From: Ficedula albicollis
Taxonomy: Eukaryota > Chordata > Aves > Passeriformes > Muscicapidae
DNA length: 64,000 bases
Reading direction: 5' to 3'
NCBI RefSeq assembly: GCF_000247815.1
Contig: NC_021671.1
Span: forward strand, 27,561,162 to 27,625,161
This document shows positions 38,199-52,170 of this stretch, in pieces (within the stretch, counting starts at the first letter, position 1; each line of letters begins with the position of its first letter). A program made the position numbers and the translations under genes. A model generated the notes under the pieces. That model worked only from the letters and a program-made list of their open reading frames with translations. It had not been told where the DNA came from and did no database searches.

Positions 38199-38668
38199 TC
38201 ATATTTGTGTAAATTTAACTTTGGATATCATGCAGGGACATTTCTTGATGACTTAGCATCCAAGCTGAAAATTGCCAAAGCAGTTTCAAAATGGATTAGT
38301 TTTGTTGCTGTGTGAAGATTTATGTATTTGTTTAAATTTAACTTTGGATATCATGCAGGGACATTTCTTGATGACTTAGCATCCAAGCTGAAAATTGCCA
38401 AAGCAGTTTCAAAATGGATTAGTTTTGTTGCTGTGTGAAGATTTAACAAGCTGCTTAGTATAATGGATTTATACAAACATATATGTGTGTGTGTCATATT
38501 TGTGTAAATTTAACTTTGGATATCATGCAGGGACATTTCTTGATGACTTAGCATCCAAGCTGAAAATTGCCAAAGCAGTTTCAAAATGGATTAGTTTTGT
38601 TGCTGTGTGAAGATTTAACAAGCTGCTTAGTATAATGGATTTATACAAACATATATGTGTGTGTGTAT
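38199..38668 (+). repeat. Three-copy direct repeat linked to GT tracts
   Basis: Copy A 38199-38321 (3'-truncated), copy B 38333-38493 (5'-truncated, ends in ATATGTGTGTGTG) and copy C 38494-38668 (full, ends in the same GT tract). The shared core starts TAAATTTAACTTTGGATATC; copies are almost identical. Confidence 0.94.
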
Positions 38669-40164
38669 GTATAATGGGTGCATAAGCTAATTTTAATCCC
38701 TGAAATCTTTTCATGTAAACCAGACAGAATTATAAATCTTGAGTGCTTGATGACTTCAAAAAGAAAGAAACCTCTTTTGCATCCATTCTTTGAAAAATAG
38801 TCAAGAGGATTAGAAGAAGAAAATGAATGGAGCTTTTAAATAGTCTAGTATGCTAAACTAGAAGCCAACAGATTATGCATCAAATTGCTCCATGTCTTCA
38901 AAACTCCACAAATTTATAAATTCTGCAGCTTCAGGTGTGAGGTATATTTTGCTAGGGTTTTTTTTTTTGGAGAGAGTATACATTTGCATTATACTAAGAA
39001 TGATCCTGTGAGGATAGCTTTTGTCATGCTGAATGCCACATTATTTTATTGGTGTGCTTTTTGCTAAGTACATCACCCCTGAAGGAAAAATAATAATTCT
39101 ATTTTAATGTGGAACTTGTCAGACTTTAATATCCTTTACCATGAACATTGCCACCCTTATGCTGCACACTTACACATGCTTTAGAAAGCAGGTACAGCAT
39201 CTTGTATACTTAAGCTGCAGTCATAGATTCCTTCTCTGGGTTTCATAAAACTGGGATAACACAGTCTTTAACCTCAATTGACTTTGCATCCATCCTTTAC
39301 CAGCTTCTCCCACAGTGTTTTCCTCTGTTCTGCAGGCTGGAGCCTGTCACTCACATCCCATGCTGAGGTGGGAGGGAGAATTAACCCGAGTCCTGAGCTT
39401 GAGTGGAGCTGAAATTAATTTCTTTGCATTTATAAATACATACTCTTGTGCTCACCAACATTCTCTCAGGAGGACTCTTGCTTCTTTGTGTTTTAATAGA
39501 GCTTAAATTTGCCCTGAAGTCTTCATGCTAACATGCATGCCCACATAGCACAATTTTCCTCTCTGGTTCTATTTTAAGCTGGATCATGAAAGCCAGGGAA
39601 AGATTTTATGCTTCAATGCTTTTGCTCTTTCTTTTTGCTCTTCTCTGAATTGCACAGCAAGGAATTCAGGTATTATAACCATAGAGCTAACATTTCTCCC
39701 ATGCACACAGTCCAAAATAGAGTGTTAACCCAAAAAGCCATTTGGTTATTGGCTGGAACCCTCTTTTACCATAAGAGTGTTTCCCAGGAGCCTGTAGTAT
39801 CATCAGCCCAGCTTTTTGTGCAGAGTGGAACCTGCTAGGGGAAAAATTGCCTTTGCCTGAACACCTTTTTAACCAGGCATCTGAGACCAAGTTCCATAGA
39901 GACACTCTGTGGTCTTCTGTCCCTGCAGCAGAGTGGGGGGCAGGTTCCAAGGCTCCTCCACAGCAAATGCTGAGCTCTCTGTATCTACCTTTTCTTCACA
40001 TGTGTTGCGAAGTCTGAAGACACTGGTCCCTAAAAGTGGGAGGTGAAGGTGTGTCTTATTGGTCAAAATTGAAAGATAACAGGGTTGGAACATACAGTGC
40101 TTTATTTTGGTGCTCTTAGCCACAGACATCAGTACATCTTGATCAATCTGGAAGAAAAAAAGCT
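38669..40164. other. Non-coding DNA, no identified feature
   Basis: AT-rich unique sequence leading into a CR1 fragment. No coding or RNA signal recognised. Confidence 0.5.
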
Positions 40165-40286
40165 CATCCCTGGAAGTGTTCAGGACCAGGTGGGATGGAG
40201 CTCTGAACAACCGAATTTGGCACAGGGGTTGGAACTAGATGATCTTTTAGGTCCCTTCCAACCAGGCCATTCTGTGATTCTACAAT
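40165..40286 (+). mobile_element. CR1 LINE 3' end
   Basis: Sense-orientation CR1 3' end: TCCCTGGAAGTGTTCAGGACC, then GGTTGGAACTAGATGATCTT, GTCCCTTCCAACCAGGCC and the typical terminal ATTCTGTGATTCTACA. About 120 bp, heavily 5' truncated. Confidence 0.93.
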
Positions 40287-43200
40287 ATATGTAACTGAGG
40301 GGTTTGGAGATTTAAGGCTAGGGAAGAGTAATCTATGGAGCCTGGAGGATGACTGTTCCATGTATCTATTGTGCTAATCCAAGAAATTGAATTGTTTTTA
40401 AACTAGTATTAGGTTTTCACCTGAATGACTGATTTCACTGTTTTCTCTGCTGTGAAATCTGAAGGCAGAAGCCTGTTAAAATGTGGTTGTCCACATTGGG
40501 TACAACATGAAAAGACTATAGAGCAGTCAGTGTTGATTAATACAAAGATTTATGGCTCCTCTCTGCCCTGACAATGAGAACAAGCATAACCAACATGTTA
40601 TATGTCGTTGTTTTCCCTCTTTTATATTCATAGAGGGTTTTCTCATTTGTATTTATTTTTTCTTAAGGAAATAGCCAGCTTACCAAAGTATCAGGTTCCT
40701 GAATCTTATTGTGTTGACCTAGGTGGGAGCAATTCCTATCTGGAGAAGGGTGTAGCTCCACTTCTGCATGGTTTTAATTTCTGAAGGAGGCTATAAAACT
40801 TCCTCTCCCTCTCTGTGGATGTTTGGAAAGTGTTCTCATGTCTGCTTTATCATCATTTATTACCAATCAGATAATAAGGGTTATATTTCCTGCATGCTGT
40901 GCTGCAGGTGACACCAAGCCCTTGCCACTGTTAACAGAAGTATCTGTTCAGCCAAGCCAAGAATATTGCAGTGGAGTCTCTGCCCACTGTGGATACCAGC
41001 TTGGCACTGTTGAGTAGGAAGTTAATATCAGTGTGTGTACTTGCACAAGAGACTGTTCTTCCTGGAGCTGTGCTGCAGTGCAACAGCCAGAAATAAAAAT
41101 GCTGTGAGTTGTGCAGATCCTTGAGGAGTACAAGTCATGATACTGATCTGGGAGCAGGTTCCACCCAGCAGGTTGGGTGGCTGTCCTGAAAGGAGGGAGT
41201 CTGGGCTTAGAGCCCAGACATAGATCCTCCGTCTGACAGTGCAACAGATGCTGCTACCTGATCTCAGAGAGGTCACCTGCTCCCTCTCAGCTTTCACATG
41301 TGAGAGTATTTACATGACTTGTGGGAGTGGTGTGAAGACTCATTCACTGTTTTTTAACTCTCTGCACAATCTAGTGTGCTAATCACTCACAAAATACAGA
41401 AGAGTTAAGTAAAATATTTCTAAGGATTGTCACTTCTTTTAAATCTACCTTTATTTAAAAACATCTGATATTGCTTAGAAAATTCTTGTGTTTTGGCTTA
41501 CTACAGAATGTAATGACCCCAAAAGGAAATAGCAGAAATGAAAATAAATTACCGTGATTATATTCTTCAGATCATGTATTAATGTCATACACTGAATAGA
41601 GCTGCTTGTGTAGATGGTGAATTTGTTAGAATACATTTGACTGGTGTGGGATTATCAACAGTTCCTGCCCCATGGCAGATGAGTGGTGGGAACACAGATG
41701 TGGGGCACTTCAGAAAATAACCTCTAGTGTGGTCTGTGAGTGACCTGGGTTTGTTTTGGTTTGCTTTTATGGGATTGGTTGATGGCTGGGAGTGCTGATG
41801 CAGAAATGGAGCTTTTTACCATCTGCAAATGGGATTTTGTGAACAGATGTAACCATCAATTCAAGCTTTTTATCCTCGCTGTCCTCTTTCCTTGACCTTT
41901 CTTGTTGGGAGAGGACTCTTATAACACTGTGAAGAAAAACAGTCCATTTGTTTTCATAAGGCTGTTGCTGTCACTCGTACTCCTTGGCTCACTCTTTGTA
42001 TTAGTGAGTCTGAATGGCTGATAACTAATCTCAAGTGTATTAATTAACAGGTAGTCTGTCACTGAGCAATTACTTTAAAGGCTCAGGTAAAGCAAGTCTG
42101 CTCAGCGTTCATGTCTGAAAGATCATATGGAATACTTCTGTTCTAGTTTATTTTGTCACTTGTTGCCTTGTTTTCCATTGTCTTGCTCATAAGATTTCAG
42201 TTTATTTCCACTTGCAAAGTCACATTAGTAGAATACCTTTTTGTCAGCTCCTGCTGCTTTGGGTAGGCTCCTTCATGAGGAGCAGGTGTTTGATGGGTTC
42301 CTCACCAAGGAAAACATCACCCCAGTTTGGCTCTACCAAAGAGACCTGGGTGAGAATTCCCTTACAAACGGGAAAAGCTGACTGTATTTCTGGGGAGCTT
42401 TCTAGCCAAAGGTTCATTGGAAAAAAAGGGCATTTGTCCCTTGGGCAGTGAATTTCCCTGTGTGGAATAGGGGTAGGTGGTAGAAAAATATGAGAACGCT
42501 AGATTTACCGTACCATTGTTGGTTAAAACTAGAGCTTTTAAAGGGAGGGTTTTTTGACAAGGCACACTTAGGATTAATTTTTTAATGCATTCTTACTCTG
42601 ATAATGTTGGAACAGTGCATGTGTTCACATTTAAAGCAAACAGCTTGCATCGAATGCGTGCCAGCGCTTTATGCAGGAAGACAAGAAGTGGTAGCCAGCA
42701 GCCAGCAAGCCCTCCGGAGGACCTCTGAGCCTGCTGACAGGCACACTTACTCTGCATGTAATTTGAAGAAAGGCATTGTGCCCCCAGTGGCTTGGCTTCC
42801 AGTGAAAGATGGAGTTTTGTGCTCTCATTTTGCACTGAGGATGAGCTCGCAGATAAATAGGTCACTGTCCACGGAACTATTTTGCTCTAAATTGATTAGA
42901 AGCAACATGACCTTAAGCCTGATCTCCTTGCTCTACAAAGATATTGCTGAATTGTGGCTGCTTCTGAAGAAATGCACAGGTGTGTCTACTATTTCAAATT
43001 TTCTTAGTTGCTTGATTGCAGGTCAGGCAGGAACTTTGCCAGATAACGTTATCCTACCGAGGGAAATAGGATGTGTTTTAGTGCAAAGGGGAAAGTTGTA
43101 TTCTGCTTGTGTGCATTCATGTATAAATACAATTTATTGGTGTGGCTGTGTGTTTTGTCATTGTTCAAATTTGCAATGTATCATTTTATCTGCAGATGTA

Positions 43201-44995
43201 GCTCTCAGTACACCATATGTATCCACAAACTATTCCTGTATTTTACATGGAAGGTACTTTGCTCGGGATTCATTCATGCTGTGATTATGGTGATCGGAAC
43301 AGCTGCTAAAGCTTACAAGGAGAATTTGCTATTGCAGAGAGCTGTCCTGCTGTTTCTGGTTTACAGTGTGCTTTAATTTTCAATTCATTGCATTTTGTAT
43401 GACTATCAGATACATAATTTCTCGTCATCCCTATTGGAGTTGGAGAAAAAGCAACGTTTCTTTCACAGGATACAATTTGGCATCGCCTAGTTGTTAGTAT
43501 AGGCGGGTTGATCTAAAATGAATTATTTCTTTAATTCCTTCAGTCAGAGCTTTCTATAGAAATGTTGTTTCTGTTAAGATATAATGAAATAGTGGACATA
43601 TTATTTGCTGTCAATAGTGCAGCCACAGTCCATTGCAAAATGAAAGCATGTTTTGTGGAACGGGGACAAGCAAAAATTGCGTCCTTATTCTGGTGCCTGA
43701 ATCTACATTCCCAGTTCTGTTTTCTGCTTTTGGTATTCATGACTACTGCAGAGGAGACAGAGAGCACTGAGCCCATGGACTGGTGTCTAACCTTTTAGCA
43801 CTGTTGCTTTTTGAAATGCCAGATTTAAATAAAACAGGTACGTAAAGGGTGGGTCTTCTAACTAAAGGGTGTTTCTTCTTACTAATCTTTAATTAGTGTT
43901 ACTAATTATCAACACGTGAGTCTGAGTGCTCTGCTTCTCAAACAGTGCTTGATGCTACCAGGGGTAATACTAAAAGGCATGCTGCTTAGGAGGAATGAAT
44001 GAAAGGTTTAAGAAAGATGAGGATAACCAGATGGAAAAGGTGTAGTGATAAGCCTGAGTAACTTTTGTTCTTTATGTGCATCCCTGAGAAGGGAGGGGTG
44101 GATTTAGGAAACCACTGGTTGCTGTAGGAGACAGTGAATGTAGAACCAGGGAGTGGTTTGTGTCAAATCATGGTGGTGCATATGTAACCATGCCAGGACT
44201 ACTTGTGTAAATTGCCAAGTGTAAAATAGGGTGTTCTCGCTTGTATTTGATCACTGAGAAATATGTGAGCAGGGCTTTCATTAACAACTGCCAAGGTTTG
44301 ATTCTCATCTGTTGACTGCCACCACTTCTTGTGGACTTGTTCATTGTGCCAGAGATCATTCCTTTCTAGGGAGCTGTTGGAACATTCTGCTCAAAGTGGG
44401 CAGAAGGGTTGTCCCCTTCTCTGGCACTGTTCTTTCCTCTTCCTCCTGAGCTTTATATGGAGTATTTTTTGTGCCTACAGGTCTCAGCAAGGCTGACTGT
44501 TTTGCACTAAATGATTCTGTAGCTGCCTATGGGAGATACTGAACTGTGTCCATGTCCTGCATCTGAATTACCTGAAGTAGTTCATATTTGCAGTGCTTTA
44601 GAAAGGCATGACATGTTTCATCTTTTTCATGGCACTAGACATTAAGCCACAGTGCTTCAAGAGCTCTTATTAACAGCTCTGTCATCTGTGTGGTGAGGTG
44701 GGGCACCCAGCTGGGTTATGAATTCAGCAACCTCTTCTTTATAAGTAATCTGTAATCAGAGTCCCAGATACTGGGAAGTTTACAAGTAAATGTTCTAGCT
44801 AAAAACTAGTACACAGCTCTAACCAAGCCTCTTAGTGTTAGCCCTTCTCTCTCACACTCACACATTCCCTTTCAAAGCATTAGTTTAGAGATGTATAGAT
44901 ACATGAAAAACTCTACTTGTATAACAGTACCATAAAATAATATATTGTCTCTTAGAAGTTACTCTTGCCATCCTCCATGTTGTTGAAATTATAAA
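40287..44995. other. Non-coding DNA containing the longest open frame
   Basis: Mostly unique sequence, plus a small 20-bp tandem repeat near 43843-43883 (AAAGGGTG...CTTCT). The + strand frame 42604-43284 (226 codons) is the longest in the window. It is Cys- and Ser-rich with no domain, so it is not called as a gene here. Confidence 0.5.
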
Positions 44996-45290
44996 AGTCA
45001 GGAAAAACCTTACTCTAAGGGCCTGCAATGACAGGACAAGGAGCACTAGTTTTAAATTGAAAGAAGGTAGGCTTGGATTTGGCATAAAGAAGAAAACCTT
45101 TTTTGCAATGAGGGTGGTGAGACCCTGCAACAAGTCTCCCAGAGAAGTTGTGAATGCCCCACCCCCTGGAATTGTTCAAGGCCAGGTTGGATGGGGCCTT
45201 GAGCAACCTGGTCCAGTGGAAGGGGTCCCTGCCTACAGCAGTGTGGTTGGAACCAGATGATCTTTGAAGATCTCTTCCAACTAACTAACC
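44996..45290 (+). mobile_element. CR1 LINE 3' fragment (best preserved)
   Basis: Sense CR1 order is kept: GGGCCTGCAATGACAGGACA, GTTTTAAATTGAAAGAAGG, GAGGGTGGTGAGACCCTGCAA, CCCAGAGAAGTTGTGAATGC, GTTCAAGGCCAGGTTGGATG, GGTTGGAACCAGATGATCTT and CTCTTCCAACTAAC. About 295 bp. The open frames on both strands here are by-products. Confidence 0.95.
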
Positions 45291-46944
45291 AACTCGTTCT
45301 GTGCAACCTCACAATTGTTAGCACTGCTATAATTTATCTCCAGGATAGATGTGTACAATAAGCAATTAGATTTTGCTGCTTTATAAAAGTGTTTGGTTTT
45401 TGTTTTTTGAACAGAGTAAAATCATTCAATATTTAAAATCTTACCATACTTCCAAAATGACATAGAAAAATAGCATTCTGTGTAGTAGAATTGCCATGTA
45501 TTCATATTCATACAGCTGGTCCTGTGTGTGTTGACTTTTCAGTTAAAGCTTTGGGACCTGCTTTGAGATACATATTCTTCTGAAGAGGAAGAGTTGAAAG
45601 CAGGTGGTTTCGTGGGAGATAAATCTTTGGTTTAATTCTCTGAAAAATGTCCACTTCAGTGTATGTGTTTCAGCTAATTGATTGCATCATTAGTTTTTAA
45701 GGCTCACTGAAGATGAGTCCTTTAGCTTGTATGTGGCTCTTCTGTTGATCTTTCCACTTCCTCTATTTGGAAGACTTCCTCTTCTTTGCAAAGCTTTAGT
45801 ATTCTGTTATCATTTTCTCAGAGCATTAAATCTTACTAAAATGCAGTTGGCAGAATCTAATGTCCTTGTTATTCCATAGAGGCTTGCTTGCTAAAGTACT
45901 GAGACACATCTGTGTCACTTCTCTTCCTATCACTTGAGTCCTGGCCAGGGGAACATTCTCTGCTTCTCAGCCTTTCTCTACTATTTCTCCATTTAAAAAA
46001 ATAATAAATCTTGCTTTTTACAAAATCTGCTGTTTGTAGATGACTAAGTACATCTAATACTTTGGAAGTATTTCTATTTTGTACACTCAGCATGATTGGC
46101 AGTATTAGGGAGTTAACAATGCTGCAGTTTGGGCAATATTTAAGTGTGGTTCCTAGCAGTCTGAAACAATCCTGCAAGAACAGAAGAGGGTTTACCTGGC
46201 TTCCTTCAGAACATCCCGGAAAGAAGAGAGCAATATTGTTGTTGCAACAGTAAGAGCATGCCATACACATGAGGTTAATTATACTTTTGGGTAGTAGGGT
46301 ACACCTGACATCCTTGTTGCTTTATCTCTCAGCCCATTTCGTGCTTAATATACACTTAGGCTATAATATGGCTGTGTGATGTGATTCTAAGTTCTCCTCA
46401 CTTCTCAGTTTGGAAAGAGAGTAATTATTATGACTTGAAATAGCACAAAGAGTGTGTCTTTCTCACAAAACATTCTGTGTGCACTTGAGCATACACACAG
46501 CAAAGGCATGGTGATACAGGTTAGATTCTGTAGCTGGTAACACTTGGAGATGTCTGCAACATTGCAAAGCACACCCCTCTCACCTTTTGTCTTACTTTGG
46601 ATTTTCTTCAAGAACAAAGAAATGATAGATTTTGCGTTTGCTCCCCAAATTGACTTTCTAATTACTACACAGTTTTCTTCTAGTTACAGATTAGCTAGTG
46701 TTTAGTCTCTCTTGTAAGCCATATCCAAACTTAAAGGTGATCCCTGACAAGCTGAGGACTACAGAGTAGTGTGTCAAGTAGGTGTCACTGATGAAGCTGA
46801 GGAGGAAGAAGCTGTAGTATTTAGCACTCATAGTATCCTGTGAAAGCATTTATTTTACATGAAAGGGACAGGATTGTATTTTCTCTCTGTGCTTTGAGAA
46901 GATGCTATTTTGGCAAAAGAAGATGAAGAACTCTTTGCCTTTGG
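45291..46944. other. Non-coding DNA, no identified feature
   Basis: AT-rich unique sequence. The minus-strand frame 46270-45869 (133 codons) has no recognisable motif. Confidence 0.5.
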
Positions 46945-47141
46945 GAGGTGTAAGAAGAAATAGGAAAACACTCTGACATGTATAATAAGCTGTCAAATCA
47001 AATAATATTGGAGTTTGAAAGAAACCAAAATCTTGCTTGTCTAGAGGTGTAAGAAGAAAGAGGAAAACACTCTGACATGTGTAATAAGCTGTCAAATCCA
47101 ATAATATTAGAGTTTGAAAGAAACCAAAATCTTGCTTGTCT
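46945..47141 (+). repeat. 98-bp tandem duplication
   Basis: Units start GAGGTGTAAGAAGAAA at 46945 and 47044 (period 99), about four mismatches. Confidence 0.94.
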
Positions 47142-50100
47142 CTCGAAGTATGCTTATGAGCAGGTATTTAATAATCTGACTCTAGAAAATGAGGACTGTT
47201 ACACTTCCTGTAGTTTTGGGCCAAGCCAACAGCATTGCATTTGCTATATACCCAGAAACTTCTTTTTTTTAAAGGAAAGATCAGTGTTTAATCTCCCTAC
47301 CTGAAACCAAACTATCATTCTCATAGTTTTGTAGGTAGTCTTGTGCCAAATCCTCAATTCTGTGATCTCAAAGAAGAAACAGGTGGATATTGTGACTGCA
47401 GAAAGCAGAAATTGCTTGAGTGAAGTAGAGGGTTCAGTAGATTTCTGTACAAAAATGTTGGGTTTTAGTTTTTGTTCCTTAACCCATGACAAGTTCCTGC
47501 CTCTCATATCTAAATTCTGGAGTTGTGGCCTTTGGGGATTAATTTGTGTGTCTTGTAAGTAGTTGTGGTGTTCTTCAGGTATGATCAATGAAGCAAAATT
47601 ATCTAGTTTCACTTCAGTGAAATAATTTAAATATTACCAAAATATAGGAAACATGAGTAGTGCTGCAGAAATATAATTGCTGGACTTTGTGAAGGATCTG
47701 TCAAGTTTTCTGATGAACATATAAAATGCCACCCAAACAATAAGTGCCTGTATCCACTGTGGCTGTGGTTGTAATACAGGGAATATTGTTCCTAAGATTT
47801 TAGATTTTCTTTGGCAGTACTACTTCCAAGTCTTGGCTTGACTAGATCCTCACTTAACACTGAAGATGCATGGGATTCCATCCTAGCCTGTTGGAGCACT
47901 GGGTATATAGTAGTGCTGCTCTCTGCTTGTTATTATTCTCTCTGCTTATTCTATTGCTTATTGACAATAGGCCAGACAGTCTTAGCAAATCTACTGATCT
48001 CAGGAATGCTGTGGAAGTGGAACTTGTATAAAGCACGATTCTCTTAAAAGAAAAGGCATCTCAGCATAAGGATCTGCTTTATGTACCAGGGCTTTTGAGA
48101 GGAAATAGTCTTTTCTAACTAGGAGAGGAAATGGGAGATAGAGCTTAGCTGTGAAAGCTGTAAAGCTCTTACAAGTAAAATTCTTATGTAAATGTATAAT
48201 TAAAAATCTGTATTGGACACTCAATATGAAGCTGTTTAGGGCATTAGTTTGTTTTATATCTCTTTGTGCCAGCAGCTGGGATGCTGATAGAGGCAAAGAA
48301 CTTGCATTTTTTGCTTGCTTAAGGTATTTTAGCTCACCAGAAACAAACAAGTTGCAAAAGCACTGTTTTTCCCTGTTTCCTTCCCAACTACACTTTAACA
48401 GATGACTCTGTTTTGCATGAAAATTTCTGAATTTATTCACTCACTTTTCCTGGTCTATCATTTTAGTGATGGTGTAGTCAAATGAAATTGGAATGAACTC
48501 TTCCTAAAGGTATTTTGCACTGGTGAGATTTGAAACCTTAGTTTATGAACCCTTGCACAAATTCCTGTCATCAGCCTGGTGTGGCTACAAATAGCATGAG
48601 AACCTGAGGAGCCTCATCTGCAGCTGTTGTGCCCCAGCACACTGAGCACTGAGCTTTGTCACTAACCAGCAGTGATTTCTAAAATTCAGCTTTAAAACTG
48701 GAAAGCTCTCTTGGCATCTTGAGCAGCTCATTAGTTTTAGGTGGCTTAGAGCAGAAGAGCTCTGCTGCTCTGGTTCTTCCCTGCTTGGGGGGTTTCACAA
48801 AGGAGCTGACTGTTAGTGATGGTTGGGGTGCGAAGATGGAGAGGGAAGAATGAGGAAATGAAAGATTTGCCTTGGGGCTGAGAGGGGTGAAGGGACTGCT
48901 CTGAAAGTCATTTTCTTGCATTTATAATTACCAGATGGGAGGGTGGTGTAATGAAGAGATTTTTCAAATGAAGACCCCCTTCATAAAAAGCATTCAACTC
49001 TTTGGGTGGGTAAGCTGGAGGAGAAGCAAAGCAAAGCTCGTTAAGAAAAATGCAATATTTCTTCAATTTAAGGCATGGATTTCATAGAGAAGCCATAGAC
49101 AAGTTTTCATGAAAATTTTGCAGACTCAGCAAGAAAGAGGGGGAAGAAAAATTATTTGTCATTTGATTTCTGAAGTGCTACTGGGATCTGTGCTGAAAGG
49201 CATAACTGTGCCCAGATGTGTACAGACAGATTGCCTTTCGAGTTGCATAAAGCAATGGCCATAGAATTTCCTGCAGAATTACTCAAAGGGTGGTATAATT
49301 CCAGCTGGCTTGCTGGGAATTTTATTAAACTGGTTACAGGAGGCTCACAAGTCATGCTGGGAGACTTCCTTGTGTGTCATGTGGGTGCAGTCAGTTCAGA
49401 GTCCACTCAAATGTTGTCTTCTGTGAAAGTGGGTTAGCTTCAGCATGTCAGACAAACTACAAATGATTATGAGTTTTAATTTGATCAGAAAAGGAAGAGG
49501 AGATTTTTATCAATAAGGGAAATTCTTGACTGCAGTGACATTGATTGTTTTCTCAGATCCCAAGATCTTCAGGGCTTGCTGGCACCAGGTAATTCAAGAA
49601 TAAGTTATCTTTGTGCCCTCGTGTTTTAAATCTGTCAACCTGCTTCATCTGAAATGCAGTCAGGTGCTTCTGAGGGGATAGGGTCAGGTCCCTCTAAGCC
49701 ATCATCCTTTATCATTGAGACAGGACTATCAAAGCAAGATTTAAATTGAATTAGAATATGATGTATCTGCAAGATTTGGTTCACATTTTTAGTGAGAAAG
49801 GCTTTTTTGTAATAAGAACCACATATATTTAACTGATTCCTTTATCTTAGTAAGATGACACTTCTGCCCTCTCTTACACTCATAATTTGAATACTTGATA
49901 ATGTGGGGATTTTTTTAAAGAGCCTCCAGTTGTCAGCTTAGAAAAAAGATCTTTGCACATTCACAGCTATTTTATGTGTTGGGGTTTAAAAAACAGTAAT
50001 AGAAAAGCAGTGCTAACTTTAGAGACCTTATTTTACTGTTTATTACCACCTATGATACCAGATGCACTATAATTCCCAGGGGCTTTTTTTTTTAAGCTTC

Positions 50101-51610
50101 TTAAGTAAGCTCCTCAGGAAAGATAGGATATTCAAGCATGTTTTGATATGAGAAACTTTTTTCAGCAATGAATTTTGGGTACAGTAAAACAAACAGACTC
50201 TTAGGTCTCTGCATTGAAAATATTGTGTAAAGCAGAAAAGGTAGAAGAGGGAAAATAATGGGCTGTGTGAACCTTAATCTATTCAAGTACAAGCAAAATT
50301 TGATCCCATGAAAATTCCTTACAAAATAGTGAGCAGATTTTCAGTAGTTCTGTATTTTAATGGGCACTTAATTAGCTCTACAAAAATGGAAATGGTCCCT
50401 AAAGAATGTAGCAGGTGGCAGGTTCTCTATTTAAAGAATATTTCCAAGAAAATATTTTCCCCAAAGGCCATGAGAGTAAGGAGTGTGTGCTCTCACGGTC
50501 TATTCAGCATGCGTGCCTTTTGTTGCCTTATCCTTTTAAAGAAATAGCACATTGAAGTAATGATGGACAGCCTTGAAGTGAAATCAGATTGAACTCCAAA
50601 CAAACTGTGATGAACTCCCTTCTCCAGGGGCATGCTGAATGTCAAGGAAATGGTGCAGAGCAATGAGTTTTTACAATTGCATGTCCTCTGGAGGAAAACA
50701 TATTGAGGAGGTATTTCTGGCTAAATCCATGGGTGGTAATACTGGGTTCAAGTGTATCCTGTCAAGCTGGATATGACCTGTTTGGTAATTCCTAGAGCTG
50801 CATTTCCTTGCACGTTTTTTGTGCTGCTCTTTTTTATCTTGGTTGTTTCAAATTATTGAAAATCAGCTCTGATCTTAGTGCATACTTGGCTTTTACAAGT
50901 ATGTCTTGAAACCGAATCAGCATGAGCAAGATGAGATGGCTTTGGTGGAGGGGAGTGCAGCAGGAAGAGCAGTTTGGTGTCTGTGGACACATTGTGCTGC
51001 TCCTCCACTTGCAAACGGATGGGCTCTTACATTTGAGTTAAAACTGAGTTTAAAACCAGGAGGAGGAAGAGACTGTCTTTTCAGTGAAGCAGTATTTATT
51101 TGGCCACTGTTGTGGGGCTGACCTGTGCAGGTGGCAAAAGCTGCTGCTCCTATTGGGGGGGCACTGGAGCAATGAAATCTAGACTTGGGTATTCACATGG
51201 CACATGTCCACATTGCAGTGGGATTGATCACAGGGCTGCATGGGGAAATAGTGATCCTTATGTAATGGTACATAAAAAGTTTCTCTTCCTTGGGAATGTC
51301 CTCTGACAGTGAAGTGTGTCATGTATTTACTTACATATGCAAAATTCAACTATTTTGCTACATGCTTAGGGTACAGTGCTATGCAGTAATAAAAATTATG
51401 TCTGCCTTTGACTTTAGGAAGGATGGCAATTTGTTGTGTGATGATATTATTTTCCCTTTTCCCATCTCCCACCGAAAAATTAATCCTGTAAGAGTTTGTA
51501 TTTAGATTAATGGTCCACCTGCAGATACTGGTTTGCAGAATAAAAGCTGTGTAGTTTTTTAAACACTGCTGCAGGAGGGGTCCTTGCATCATAAGGCACA
51601 GACAGCAAAA
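47142..51610. other. Non-coding DNA, no identified feature
   Basis: AT-rich unique sequence. Open frames up to 146 codons (48440-48000 on -, 47612-47244 on -) have chance-like composition and no family resemblance. Confidence 0.5.
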
Positions 51611-52118
51611 ATAAACTCTAAAGTCCTTTTTCCTTTATGGAACTGAGGTATTCCTCTGCTAGAAATTACTTGGCCATCTGAGATTGGAGTTTTGAAACAT
51701 CTGTGTTCAGTCTTCTGTTGAAAACATTGAAATGGTGACATAACTGAAGGTCTGGGTGAAGTATGACTGGACAGTTAAAAGTATCCACTTATGGATTTGA
51801 CAGCATGGTATGCAGAGGTCCTCTGCTCAGGCAGCAGTTCACCGGATGCAGGAAAATAGCTCTGATCAGTGTGTGACCTTGGAAGTGGTCATGGGTCTTC
51901 CTCTGCCCAACGGGGCGACAGAGAACAGAGAAGTTCTGTTTCACAGTGTAAGTTCTTGCTTATCTGGAAGACGTAACTGAAAGTGGCTTTTTTGCTATTC
52001 TCAAATAATTGCAGTTCTCAGAATTTTATGTATGTGAGAATTGCTCATAGAAGTGTCTGTCTGCTCACGATCTGGCAGAAAGACCTCAGTGACAGCAAGT
52101 CCTTGAGGACCAGAGCTC
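51611..52118 (+). repeat. 508-bp duplication, copy A
   Basis: Begins ATAAACTCTAAAGTCC and ends CCAGAGCTC. The whole unit recurs at 52171-52670. Confidence 0.95.
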
Positions 52119-52119
52119 A

Positions 52120-52169
52120 AATAAACTCTAAAGTCCTTTTTCCTTTATGGAACTGAGGTATTCCTCTGG
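52120..52169 (+). repeat. Truncated copy B of the same unit (50 bp)
   Basis: Only the first ~50 bp of the unit (to TTCCTCTG), placed between the two full copies. Confidence 0.94.
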
Positions 52170-52170
52170 A

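Noticed and set aside
45869..46270. 133-codon open frame on -
   Set aside because: No domain and no conservation evidence available; treated as chance.
48000..48440. 146-codon open frame on -
   Set aside because: Chance-like composition, no motif, no splice or promoter context.
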